Program-made: the position numbers and the translations under genes
Part shown: in pieces, positions 42,632 to 49,429 of the stretch
How the letters are laid out: the number at the start of each line of letters is the position of its first letter
How positions within the stretch are numbered: position 1 is the first letter of the stretch
Notes under the pieces: generated by a model
What the model was told of the DNA's origin: nothing
Database searches by the model: none
Seen by the model: only the letters and a program-made list of their open reading frames with translations
Assembly (NCBI GenBank): GCA_033851265.1
Contig: JAWWOW010000011.1
Span: 62,001 to 126,000 of the forward strand
DNA: 64,000 nt
Direction: 5' to 3'
From: JAWWOW01 sp033851265
GTDB lineage: Bacteria > Actinomycetota > Actinomycetes > JAWWOW01

Positions 42632-42838
42632 ATGGACAAGCAACGGCTTCGTCTCGTCAGCGACACCCCCGAGAACGAGCTGGAGCACGGACCCGTGGTC
42701 CCGATTCGGCTGCTGCTCGCCCTGTCCGGTCGGTGCGACTGCGTCGAGTGCTGCGCGCGCGAACTAGCCCGCCGCGCCGGTCGCGAATGGGTGCACCCGG
42801 ACTTGCGCGAGGCGCGCGGGCTGCGGGCTGTTCGCTAG
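42632..42838 (+). CDS. Small hypothetical protein with CDCVECC motif
   Basis: A 68-residue frame: MDKQRLRLVSDTPENELEHG, PVVPIRLLLALSGRCDCVEC, CARELARRAGREWVHPDLRE. The three close cysteines (CDCVECC) suggest metal binding or disulfide, but I do not recognise a family. It lies in the gap after the IclR gene. GC3 is high and the composition is protein-like, so it may be real; no strong ribosome binding site was seen. An upstream in-frame ATG lies at 42596. Confidence 0.5.
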   Translation: MDKQRLRLVSDTPENELEHGPVVPIRLLLALSGRCDCVECCARELARRAGREWVHPDLREARGLRAVR

Positions 42839-42850
42839 ACGTTCGGGGCG

Positions 42851-43246
42851 TCAGGCCCAGAACGCGTCGTTGACCTTGCCGTTCAGCGGCACGTCGTCGA
42901 GATCGACGGCCTTGCCATCGACGAGCTGGAAGACCAACGCCATCTTCTCGTTGAGCGACTTCCCGTTGCGCATCGCCGTCGCGGTGTAGAGCGCGACCAC
43001 TCCGTGCTCGGTCGCATAGACGTCGCCGAGAACGGCCTGCATCGTGCCGTCGGTGAGCGAGCCCATCTCGCCATACATCGTGAGCATGTTGTCGCGGCCC
43101 TTGTGATCGCCGCTGAACCGGTTGTTGCCGCCCACGTGTTGGACGCAATCCGTCGCGATGATCTCTGTCAGCGTCTCCGCGTCGCCTTTGTTGAACGCCT
43201 CGAAACCGCGACGGATGGTTTCCACGTTTTCCTGAGCAGTCGGCAT
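42851..43246 (-). CDS. SnoaL/NTF2-like protein
   Basis: A 131-residue protein of the NTF2-like superfamily (SnoaL-type): ENVETIRRGFEAFNKGDAET, then ATDCVQHVGGNNRFSGDHKG and MALVFQLVDGKAVDLDDVPL. Such proteins form small cone-shaped barrels that bind or convert small molecules; the substrate cannot be predicted. The ATG at 43246 has GAGGAGG upstream. Confidence 0.85.
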   Translation of the reverse strand: MPTAQENVETIRRGFEAFNKGDAETLTEIIATDCVQHVGGNNRFSGDHKGRDNMLTMYGEMGSLTDGTMQAVLGDVYATEHGVVALYTATAMRNGKSLNEKMALVFQLVDGKAVDLDDVPLNGKVNDAFWA

Positions 43247-43396
43247 CGTTGCCTCCTCGTTATGTGGCGAGCCCCCACCGTCCGCCGGTACGCCGACCGC
43301 AGCAATAGCCCGGTATGACCATCCACACACAGTGACATCGACCGCCCGAAATGTCGGCCCTCCTCCTCACCATCGAGTCAATCCCCATCACAGGAG

Positions 43397-43990
43397 GTGG
43401 TCACGATTGCAACGAAACCGAAGTCGACCGGAGAAACATGCAGTGTCGCCGGCTGCGGACGGCCGGCCACGGAACGCGAGTGGTGCCACGCCCACTACTT
43501 ACGCCTGCAACGCAATGGGGACATCCGAGCCGACCGCCCCATCGGTCGCCGAGTGAACATCGTCTGCAGCGTTGGTGACTGTGACGGCCTTGGCTATGCC
43601 AGGCAACTTTGCAAGGTGCATTATCGCCGGTACCTGCAACATGGGCATCCCCAGACAGACAAACCCGTTCGCAGGGTCACTGGGAAGGGCTACGTGAATC
43701 ACGGCTACAAGATCGTGCCGGTGCCACGCGAACTCAGGCATCTAACACGCGGAGAAACGCCGGTGGCCGAACACCGTCTCGTCATGGCACAGATGTTGGG
43801 AAGGCCACTGCGAGAGGACGAGGCTGTACATCACAAGAATGGTCAGCGCCTCGATAACCGCGAGCGCAACTTGGAGCTTTGGAGTCGCTGGCAGCCATCG
43901 GGTGCCCGGGTCGATGACAAGTTGACTTGGGCACTCGAGTTCCTGCGTCAGTATGCGCCGCATCTCTTAGCCGAGAATCTGCTGCTCTGA
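43397..43990 (+). CDS. HNH homing-type endonuclease with two N-terminal zinc-finger repeats
   Basis: The C-terminal part has an HNH_3-type core: H126 in VAEHRLVM, H145-H146 and N148 in AVHHKNGQRLDNRERNLELW. Residues 15-33 and 57-75 are two copies of C-x4-C-x9-C-x2-H, probably DNA-binding zinc modules. Such solo HNH genes are usually phage- or intron-derived. A perfect AGGAGG (43392-43397) overlaps the only standard start (GTG 43397), while ATT at 43406 is eight bases after it; the true start may be ATT. It lies next to tRNA-Glu and tRNA-Gln, where foreign DNA often enters. Confidence 0.8.
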   Translation: MVTIATKPKSTGETCSVAGCGRPATEREWCHAHYLRLQRNGDIRADRPIGRRVNIVCSVGDCDGLGYARQLCKVHYRRYLQHGHPQTDKPVRRVTGKGYVNHGYKIVPVPRELRHLTRGETPVAEHRLVMAQMLGRPLREDEAVHHKNGQRLDNRERNLELWSRWQPSGARVDDKLTWALEFLRQYAPHLLAENLLL

Positions 43991-43996
43991 GCGATC

Positions 43997-44028
43997 AAAA
44001 GGAGAGCCCGCACCCGCAGGCCCTCTCT
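43997..44028 (-). terminator. Candidate terminator after the tRNA-Glu gene
   Basis: On the minus strand GAGAG and GGCC-type arms fold against GGCTCTC, followed by CTTTT, about 13 bases downstream of the tRNA-Glu 3' end. The stem has a small bulge. It could end the tRNA transcript and also separates it from the convergent HNH gene. Confidence 0.5.
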
Positions 44029-44040
44029 AGTTAGCCCTTG

Positions 44041-44113
44041 TAGCGCCGAGGGGATTTGAACCCCCGCTACCGCCTTGAGAGGGCGGCGTCCTAGGCCGCT
44101 AGACGACGGCGCC
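44041..44113 (-). tRNA. tRNA-Glu (anticodon CTC)
   Basis: Seventy-three bases fold as a tRNA: acceptor GGCGCCG with CGGCGCT, anticodon stem CCGCC/GGCGG around loop CTCTCAA (CTC at the anticodon), and a T arm with GGTTCAAATCC. The D arm and variable loop are normal. The 3' CCA is not encoded. Confidence 0.97.
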
Positions 44114-44157
44114 TTGAACGTGCTTTCGTACAAGAAGCCGGCTGAGGGCCGGCCTCG

Positions 44158-44229
44158 CTGGGGTACCAGGACTCGAACCTAGACTAGCTGAACCAGAATC
44201 AGCCGGGCTGCCAATTACCCCATACCCCA
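44158..44229 (-). tRNA. tRNA-Gln (anticodon CTG)
   Basis: Seventy-two bases with acceptor TGGGGTA/TACCCCA, anticodon arm CTGATTCTGGTTCAG (CTG anticodon) and T arm AGGTTCGAGTCCT. It lies about 20 bases downstream of gltX and 45 bases upstream of tRNA-Glu, all on the same strand. The 3' CCA is not encoded. Confidence 0.97.
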
Positions 44230-44250
44230 CTGTATGGACGATGCCCGAGT

Positions 44251-45726
44251 TTACCGCAGCGCCGCCTCCAGCCGAGCCAATGAGCGCTCCCGTCCGAGCA
44301 ACTCCAACGACTCGAACAACGGCGGTGAGATCGCGCTTCCGGTGACCGCAACGCGCACCGGTCCGAACGCGTTCTTCGGCTTCAGACCCAGCCCGTCAAC
44401 GAGAGCCGCCCGCAACGCAGCCTCGATCGACACGGCAGACCAGTCGTCGAGCTTCGTCAGCGCATCACGTGCCGCCGCAACCGTCGGCTGCTGATCCGCA
44501 CCCAGTTGCTTTGCTGCAGCGTCGGGATCGATCTCGACGGAGTCGCCGAACAGAAACCCCAGATAACCGACAGCCTCCGACAGCAGAGCGATGCGCTCTT
44601 GGATCAGCGGCGTTGCGCGGCGCACGACCTCAACATCCGCATCGCTCGGAGGATCGGAGACCACGCCGGCAGCGACGAGATACGGCAGGATCCGCGCCGC
44701 GAGGTCGTCGACAGCAAGCTCTCGGATGTAGTGACCGTTGAGCCAGTGCAGCTTGTCCAGGTCGAACACCGGCCCGACCGTGTTGACCCGCCCCCAGTCG
44801 AAGCTCTCGACCATCTCCCCGAACGTGAACACCTCACGGTTGTCCGGCAGCGAGTAGCCCATCAATGCCAGGAAGTTGACCAGTGCCTCGGGCAGAAACC
44901 CCTGCTCCCGGAACCACGTGAGCCGCGCCGCAGGATTTTTGCGCTTGGAGATCTTCGACTTGTCTGTGTTGCGCAGCAACGGCATGTGCGCGAACGCCGG
45001 CCGCTCCCACCCGAGCCAGTCATAGAGCAGCAGGTGCTTCGGCGTCGAGCTGATCCACTCCTCCCCCCGAACCACGTGCGTGATCCCCATCTCGTGGTCA
45101 TCGACGACCACTGCAAGGTGGTACGTCGGAAAACCATCCGCCTTCAGGATCACTTGGTCGTCGGGCACCGGCGCGTTCAGCTCACCGCGGATCACGTCGG
45201 TGAACACCAGCGGCGGGTCAGCCGGGATCAGCATCCGCACGACCGGTGTTTCACTGAACCCTGGCCCGCCATCGTTGGACAGAGCGGCACGCTCCTCACG
45301 GGTCTTGCCGTAGCAGAGCCGGTCATATCCCGTTGGCTGCTTCGCCTTCTGTTGCGCCGTGCGCATCTCGGCCAGGCGCTCCGGCGTACACCAGCAGTAG
45401 TAGGCCCGGCCCTCGGCGAGCAGCCGCTCCGCCACGGGACGGTACGTGTCAAGTCGCTCGGACTGGCGGTACGGCGCATACGGCCCGCCGCGATCCGGTC
45501 CTTCGTCCCAGTCGAGGCCGAGCCAGCGGAGCATGTCGTAGACCTGTTGCTCACTGTCCTCGACGTAGCGCGCCCGGTCGGTGTCCTCGATGCGCAACAC
45601 GAACGCCCCGCCCTGCTGCCGCACGAACGCCAGGTTGAACAACGACATGTACGCCGTGCCCACATGCGGGTCACCCGTCGGTGACGGTGCAACGCGCAAC
45701 CGGACCGGGCCGGACGCGTCAGGCAC
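44251..45726 (-). CDS. gltX: Glutamyl-tRNA synthetase
   Basis: Class I synthetase of 491 residues with the HIGH-equivalent (RVAPSPTGDPHVGTAY) and KMSKS-equivalent (KSKISKRKN). Actinobacteria generally lack GlnRS, so GltX charges both tRNA-Glu and tRNA-Gln and the latter is corrected by GatCAB. That fits the downstream tRNA-Gln and tRNA-Glu genes. The start overlaps the upstream FAH gene by eight bases. Confidence 0.97.
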   Translation of the reverse strand: MPDASGPVRLRVAPSPTGDPHVGTAYMSLFNLAFVRQQGGAFVLRIEDTDRARYVEDSEQQVYDMLRWLGLDWDEGPDRGGPYAPYRQSERLDTYRPVAERLLAEGRAYYCWCTPERLAEMRTAQQKAKQPTGYDRLCYGKTREERAALSNDGGPGFSETPVVRMLIPADPPLVFTDVIRGELNAPVPDDQVILKADGFPTYHLAVVVDDHEMGITHVVRGEEWISSTPKHLLLYDWLGWERPAFAHMPLLRNTDKSKISKRKNPAARLTWFREQGFLPEALVNFLALMGYSLPDNREVFTFGEMVESFDWGRVNTVGPVFDLDKLHWLNGHYIRELAVDDLAARILPYLVAAGVVSDPPSDADVEVVRRATPLIQERIALLSEAVGYLGFLFGDSVEIDPDAAAKQLGADQQPTVAAARDALTKLDDWSAVSIEAALRAALVDGLGLKPKNAFGPVRVAVTGSAISPPLFESLELLGRERSLARLEAALR

Positions 45727-46501
45727 GAGCCCGCACCACGTTGGTCAGTGTGCCGACGCCGTCAATAGCCACCGACACCTCGTCGCCCACCTCGAGCGGA
45801 CCGACCCCTGCCGGGGTTCCGGTCAGGATCACATCGCCCGGCAACAGCGTCATACATGCCGTGATGTACGCGATCACGTCGGGGATCGAGTGCACGAACT
45901 GCGACGTGCGCCCGGACTGCCGGACGTCACCATTGACCGTTGTCGTCACAGCCAAGTCTCGCGGGTCGACGTCCGTCTCGATCCACGGCCCGATCGGACA
46001 GAAGGTGTCGTAGCCCTTGGCCCGCGTCCACTGACCGTCGGCCTTCTGCTGATCCCGTGCCGTGACGTCGTTGCCGCAGGTGTAGCCGAGCACGACCTCA
46101 TAGGCGAGTTCCGGTGTCACGTCACGGCAGACCTTGCCGATGACGACAGCGAGCTCGCCCTCGTGGTCCACGCGCCCCACCGACCCTGGGCGCGCGATGG
46201 GGTCGCCCGGGCCGATCACTGCGGTCGACGGCTTGAGAAAGATCAGCGGCTGCTCCGGTGCTTCGCCACCCATCTCGCGTGCGTGGTCCGCGTAGTTCTT
46301 GCCCACCCCGATGATCTTGGTAGGGATGATCGGGGCAAGCAGCCTGACGTCCACGAGCCGCACCTGTTGCCCGGTCAACGTGAACTGCCCGACCGGATGA
46401 CCGTCGATGACGGCAATGGTCGCGTCACCGGTGTCCGGGTCGCCTTCGACAACGCCGTACGCCGGTTCCTGACCAGCACCGATAAACCTGGCGATCCGCA
46501 T
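45719..46501 (-). CDS. Fumarylacetoacetate hydrolase (FAH) family protein
   Basis: A 260-residue FAH-fold enzyme with VGKNYADHAREMG, metal ligands in VDHEGELAVVIGK and CGNDVTARDQQ, and TGTPAGVGPLEVGD near the C-terminus. FAH-fold proteins include hydratases, isomerases and hydrolases of beta-diketo acids; the substrate cannot be predicted. It is upstream of gltX, the usual actinobacterial position. Start at 46501 (MRIARFIGAG). Confidence 0.9.
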   Translation of the reverse strand: MRIARFIGAGQEPAYGVVEGDPDTGDATIAVIDGHPVGQFTLTGQQVRLVDVRLLAPIIPTKIIGVGKNYADHAREMGGEAPEQPLIFLKPSTAVIGPGDPIARPGSVGRVDHEGELAVVIGKVCRDVTPELAYEVVLGYTCGNDVTARDQQKADGQWTRAKGYDTFCPIGPWIETDVDPRDLAVTTTVNGDVRQSGRTSQFVHSIPDVIAYITACMTLLPGDVILTGTPAGVGPLEVGDEVSVAIDGVGTLTNVVRARA

Positions 46502-46523
46502 GGACCGCCAGCCTACGAGGGAG

Positions 46524-47183
46524 CTATCCGTTCGCTGGTGTGGCGCCATCCCTCATCAGCAACGCGATGCTCGCGATGAGCACCCACAACAGGAAAAGAA
46601 CGATGGGGACGATGAACAGGAATGGGCCGCTCAGGCAGATGATCCCGACGACAAGAGCCGCCACGCGCAGCCAAGCGGGTAGGACGCCAGACCGGCCGAG
46701 CGCACTGAACAACGGAATGAGGAAGGCCGCAGCGGCGAAGGGCAAAGCCAAAAAGATGAACCCGTAGTAGCCGCCATCGGCATAGCGAAGGAGGTCAACG
46801 TCCTTGGGGATCGGCACGTCGGCAAGATCGTGTGCGACAGCCACAGAACCGGCGCCAACGGCAGCGATGAGGCAGATCACCCCAACAGCCACGCCACCTC
46901 CATACGACGCGTCGGCGCCAAGGGCGGCTCCAAGACGACGTCGCAGCGCCCCTGCGAGCCAGAGGAAAGCGACGGCGGCCAAGGCCATGGCCAGTGAAGC
47001 GATGAACGCCTGATGCCGATGCCCGCTGTCCTGCCACCATGACAGCCACTTCGCATCAGACGCCTTGCTGTCCGGCGTGTGGTACAGGAAGAACGACAAG
47101 ACGAACAGGATCACGAAAACGATCCCGGCGATCGGGCCGATCTTGCTAGCGCCACTGTCGACGGCGGTGACTTGGGTGGTCAT
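46524..47183 (-). CDS. Hypothetical membrane protein
   Basis: A 219-residue protein with about five or six hydrophobic helices (IGPIAGIVFVILFVLSFFLY, FIASLAMALAAVAFLWLAG, VAVGVICLIAAVGAGSVAVA, YYGFIFLALPFAAAAFLIPL and a long C-terminal hydrophobic stretch). It resembles DUF4386-type small membrane proteins, but I cannot confirm that. Upstream of FAH on the same strand; divergent from the four-cysteine gene. Confidence 0.75.
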   Translation of the reverse strand: MTTQVTAVDSGASKIGPIAGIVFVILFVLSFFLYHTPDSKASDAKWLSWWQDSGHRHQAFIASLAMALAAVAFLWLAGALRRRLGAALGADASYGGGVAVGVICLIAAVGAGSVAVAHDLADVPIPKDVDLLRYADGGYYGFIFLALPFAAAAFLIPLFSALGRSGVLPAWLRVAALVVGIICLSGPFLFIVPIVLFLLWVLIASIALLMRDGATPANG

Positions 47184-47353
47184 GGCATACCTCTCCCCGT
47201 TGAGACGGCTGTTGCCAGATGATCACCGCGCTGTGCCCCACTACCAAGACGCCACGCCGGGAGTGAGATCGGGCTACCTCCACAGTCAAGGGGTATCGGT
47301 ACGGTCGACCGCGCTCGACCAAACCCCTACACGAAGTACGAGGAGTCGACGAC

Positions 47354-47608
47354 GTGAGCGACGCAAGCGGGGACACCGGCCTAGCAACGCCGGAGCCGCA
47401 GCCCATCGACGAAGAGAACGCGATGAAGCTGCAACACCTCGTCGAGGACGCGAACCTCAAGGGACATCCGTACGGCGAAGAGCACTGCAAGAACTGCTTG
47501 TACTACCTCGACTCGGACGCCGAGCTGGCGTACTGCTGGCAGCCGAAGGTCCGCGTCCTCGTCGACAACGACTGGTGGTGCCAATGGTGGGAAGAGCGCG
47601 ACGACTAG
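47354..47608 (+). CDS. HiPIP-like four-cysteine protein
   Basis: An 84-residue acidic protein: C45 and C48 in EEHCKNCLYY, C61 in ELAYCWQPK, C76 in NDWWCQWWEE. The spacing C-x2-C-x12-C-x14-C with aromatic residues before and after the last Cys resembles high-potential iron-sulfur proteins, whose clusters sit in such a setting. There is no signal peptide, unlike most HiPIPs. GTG start with AGGAG upstream. Convergent with cimA; the last four bases overlap its stop. Related short proteins seem to occur next to citramalate synthase in actinobacteria. Cluster type is inference. Confidence 0.75.
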   Translation: MSDASGDTGLATPEPQPIDEENAMKLQHLVEDANLKGHPYGEEHCKNCLYYLDSDAELAYCWQPKVRVLVDNDWWCQWWEERDD

Positions 47609-49209
47609 CTTCCCTCACGACTGGCTGCAGAACGATCCTCGTGCCGCATCAAGCCGTAGGTAACGGCGTCATCCAGCGCCTGCCACGAGGCCGCGATCAC
47701 GTTCTCGTGCACCCCCACGGTTGACCATTCAGTCTCTCCGTCGCTCGTCTCCACAAGGACGCGAGTGACGGCGTCAGTGCCGTGCGCTCCCTCGAGAATT
47801 CGCACCTTGTAGTCGACCAGCTCGAGCGTCGCGAGATCCGGATACAGCTGCTCGAGGGCCCGTCGTAGCGCGTTGTCGAGTGCGTTGACCGGACCGTTGC
47901 CCTCACCCGTCGTGACGATGCGCTCGTCCTTGGCGTGCAACTTCACCGTCGCCTCACAACTGTGTGTGCCGTCGGCACGCTGCTCGACGATGACGCGCCA
48001 CGACTCCACCTCGAAATACCGTCGCTTCTCCCCCTGCGTCTCCTCGCGGAGCAGCAGTTCGAACGATGCATCCGCAGCCTCGAACGTGAACCCGCGCGCC
48101 TCGAGCTCCTTGACCCGGTCGACGACTCTGCCGAACACGTCGCCGTTCCCGGTTCCCATGTCGAGACCGAGCTCGCGACCCTTTAGTTCGATACTCGCGC
48201 GGCCGGCCATCTCACTCACCAACGTGCGCATGTCGTTGCCGACTGCCGACGGGTCGATGTGCTGGTACAGGTCCGGGTCGATGCGCACACCGGACGCATG
48301 CAGGCCGGCCTTGTGCGCGAATGCACTCGTGCCGACGTAGGACTGATGCGCGTCTGGATTGATGTTCGCAACCTCGGCAACCGCATGGGCCACCCGGCCG
48401 AGTTCCGCCAGTCGCCCCGACGGCAGCACCGTCCGACCCAGCTTCAGCTCTAGGTTGGCGACGACGGAGAACAGGTCCGCATTTCCGCACCGCTCGCCGT
48501 AGCCGTTCGCCGTCCCCTGCACATGCGTCACGCCTGCGTCGACCGCCGCAAGCGTGTTGGCGACCGCGCAAGCCGCGTCGTTGTGGCAGTGGATCCCGAG
48601 GCGTGCCCCGGACGCGCCCAACACCTCGCGTACGACGTCCGCCAAGTGCGCAGGCAGCATGCCGCCGTTCGTGTCACACAAGACCACGACGTCCGCGCCG
48701 GCCTGGGCCGCCGTACGCACCATCTCTACTGCGTACGCCGGGTCGGCGGCGTAGCCGTCGAAGAAATGCTCCGCGTCGACGAAGACTCGCTGACCTTCCG
48801 CGCGCAGATGCTCGATCGTGTCGCGCAGCATGGCGAGGTTCTCCTCGACCGTGGTCCGTAACGCGCGCTCGACGTGGTCGACGTGCGACTTCGCGACGAG
48901 GCAAACGATGGGCGCGCCCGAATCACGCAGCGCACCCACGAGCGCGTCGTCCGCTGCGATGGCGCCAGGCCTGCGCGTCGCCCCGAACGCCGTCAGCTGC
49001 GCGGTCTGCAGGTTGAGCTCGGTCTGCGCCCGCTGGAAGAACTCGGTGTCCTTCGGGTTGGCGCCCGGCCAGCCGCCCTCGATGAAACCCACGCCGAGGT
49101 CGTCGAGGTGGCGCGAGATCTGCAGCTTGTCGGCAACCGACAGCGACAGGCCCTCGCGTTGCGCACCGTCACGCAGCGTCGTGTCGTAGACGTGGAATTC
49201 GTCGTTCAT
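47605..49209 (-). CDS. cimA: Citramalate synthase
   Basis: CimA condenses pyruvate and acetyl-CoA to citramalate, a threonine-independent entry to isoleucine. The 534-residue protein has the IPMS-family HMGL-like barrel (YDTTLRDGAQREGLSL, LGIHCHNDAACAVANTLAAV, GTANGYGERCGNADL) and a C-terminal LeuA-dimer regulatory domain. Compared with the LeuA in this window the catalytic domain differs in the loop around residues 140-150 and the family is distinct. The ATG at 49209 has GGAGTGAGG upstream. It is preceded by a leader peptide and terminator hairpin (see findings). Confidence 0.93.
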   Translation of the reverse strand: MNDEFHVYDTTLRDGAQREGLSLSVADKLQISRHLDDLGVGFIEGGWPGANPKDTEFFQRAQTELNLQTAQLTAFGATRRPGAIAADDALVGALRDSGAPIVCLVAKSHVDHVERALRTTVEENLAMLRDTIEHLRAEGQRVFVDAEHFFDGYAADPAYAVEMVRTAAQAGADVVVLCDTNGGMLPAHLADVVREVLGASGARLGIHCHNDAACAVANTLAAVDAGVTHVQGTANGYGERCGNADLFSVVANLELKLGRTVLPSGRLAELGRVAHAVAEVANINPDAHQSYVGTSAFAHKAGLHASGVRIDPDLYQHIDPSAVGNDMRTLVSEMAGRASIELKGRELGLDMGTGNGDVFGRVVDRVKELEARGFTFEAADASFELLLREETQGEKRRYFEVESWRVIVEQRADGTHSCEATVKLHAKDERIVTTGEGNGPVNALDNALRRALEQLYPDLATLELVDYKVRILEGAHGTDAVTRVLVETSDGETEWSTVGVHENVIAASWQALDDAVTYGLMRHEDRSAASREGS

Positions 49210-49221
49210 CCTCACTCCAAC

Positions 49222-49253
49222 AAAAAACCCCTCGTGCCGGCGGCACGGAGGGG
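49222..49253 (-). terminator. Terminator hairpin of the cimA attenuator
   Basis: On the minus strand CCCCTCCGTGCC-GCC-GGCACGAGGGG forms an 11-bp stem with one bulged base and a three-base loop, followed by TTTTTT. It ends only about 13 bases before the cimA ATG, so readthrough is required for expression. A GCGGC stretch (49282-49286) just after the leader stop can pair with GCCGC in its 5' arm and loop, a candidate antiterminator contact. Confidence 0.85.
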
Positions 49254-49290
49254 TGGGCGCTTGGCTTCCCTGACGGGAGCAGCCGCGCGC

Positions 49291-49317
49291 CTATCCGATG
49301 ATGATCTCCTTCTGCAC
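49291..49317 (-). CDS. cimA leader peptide with three consecutive Ile codons
   Basis: GTG-CAG-AAG-GAG-ATC-ATC-ATC-GGA-TAG encodes MQKEIIIG. It is followed by the terminator hairpin and cimA, the organisation of an amino-acid attenuator: stalling at the Ile codons when Ile-tRNA is scarce should stop the terminator forming. A promoter-like TTGACA-n18-GACCGT ends six bases before the GTG, so the leader may be leaderless. No such leader on cimA is known to me. Confidence 0.75.
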   Translation of the reverse strand: MQKEIIIG

Positions 49318-49323
49318 ACATCG

Positions 49324-49353
49324 ACGGTCGCAGGCGACCCCGGCGTTTGTCAA
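49324..49353 (-). promoter_or_regulatory. Candidate promoter for the cimA leader
   Basis: Minus strand TTGACA (49348-49353), an 18-base spacer and GACCGT (49324-49329), then six bases to the leader GTG at 49317. The -35 is consensus; the -10 departs from TANNNT at the first base. Spacing to the start fits leaderless transcription, common in actinobacteria. Confidence 0.6.
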
Positions 49354-49429
49354 CGCGCCGTCCCGGCATCGGGGCAACATGAGTAGTTTTGGCGCTGCCC
49401 AGCACCACCGCGGCGCCGAAAGGGAAAAA

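Noticed and set aside
41002..42873. Long plus-strand frame of 623 codons across leuC and iclR
   Set aside because: Antisense to leuC and out of frame with the IclR gene; both real genes are well supported.
43247..44250. Integrated element bounded by tRNA
   Set aside because: No integrase, no attachment-site duplication of the tRNA 3' end visible, and both tRNAs are intact. Only the HNH gene looks acquired.
49222..49353. T-box riboswitch before cimA
   Set aside because: No T-box core (TGGNACCGCG-like) or specifier loop; the leader ORF with Ile codons explains the structure better.
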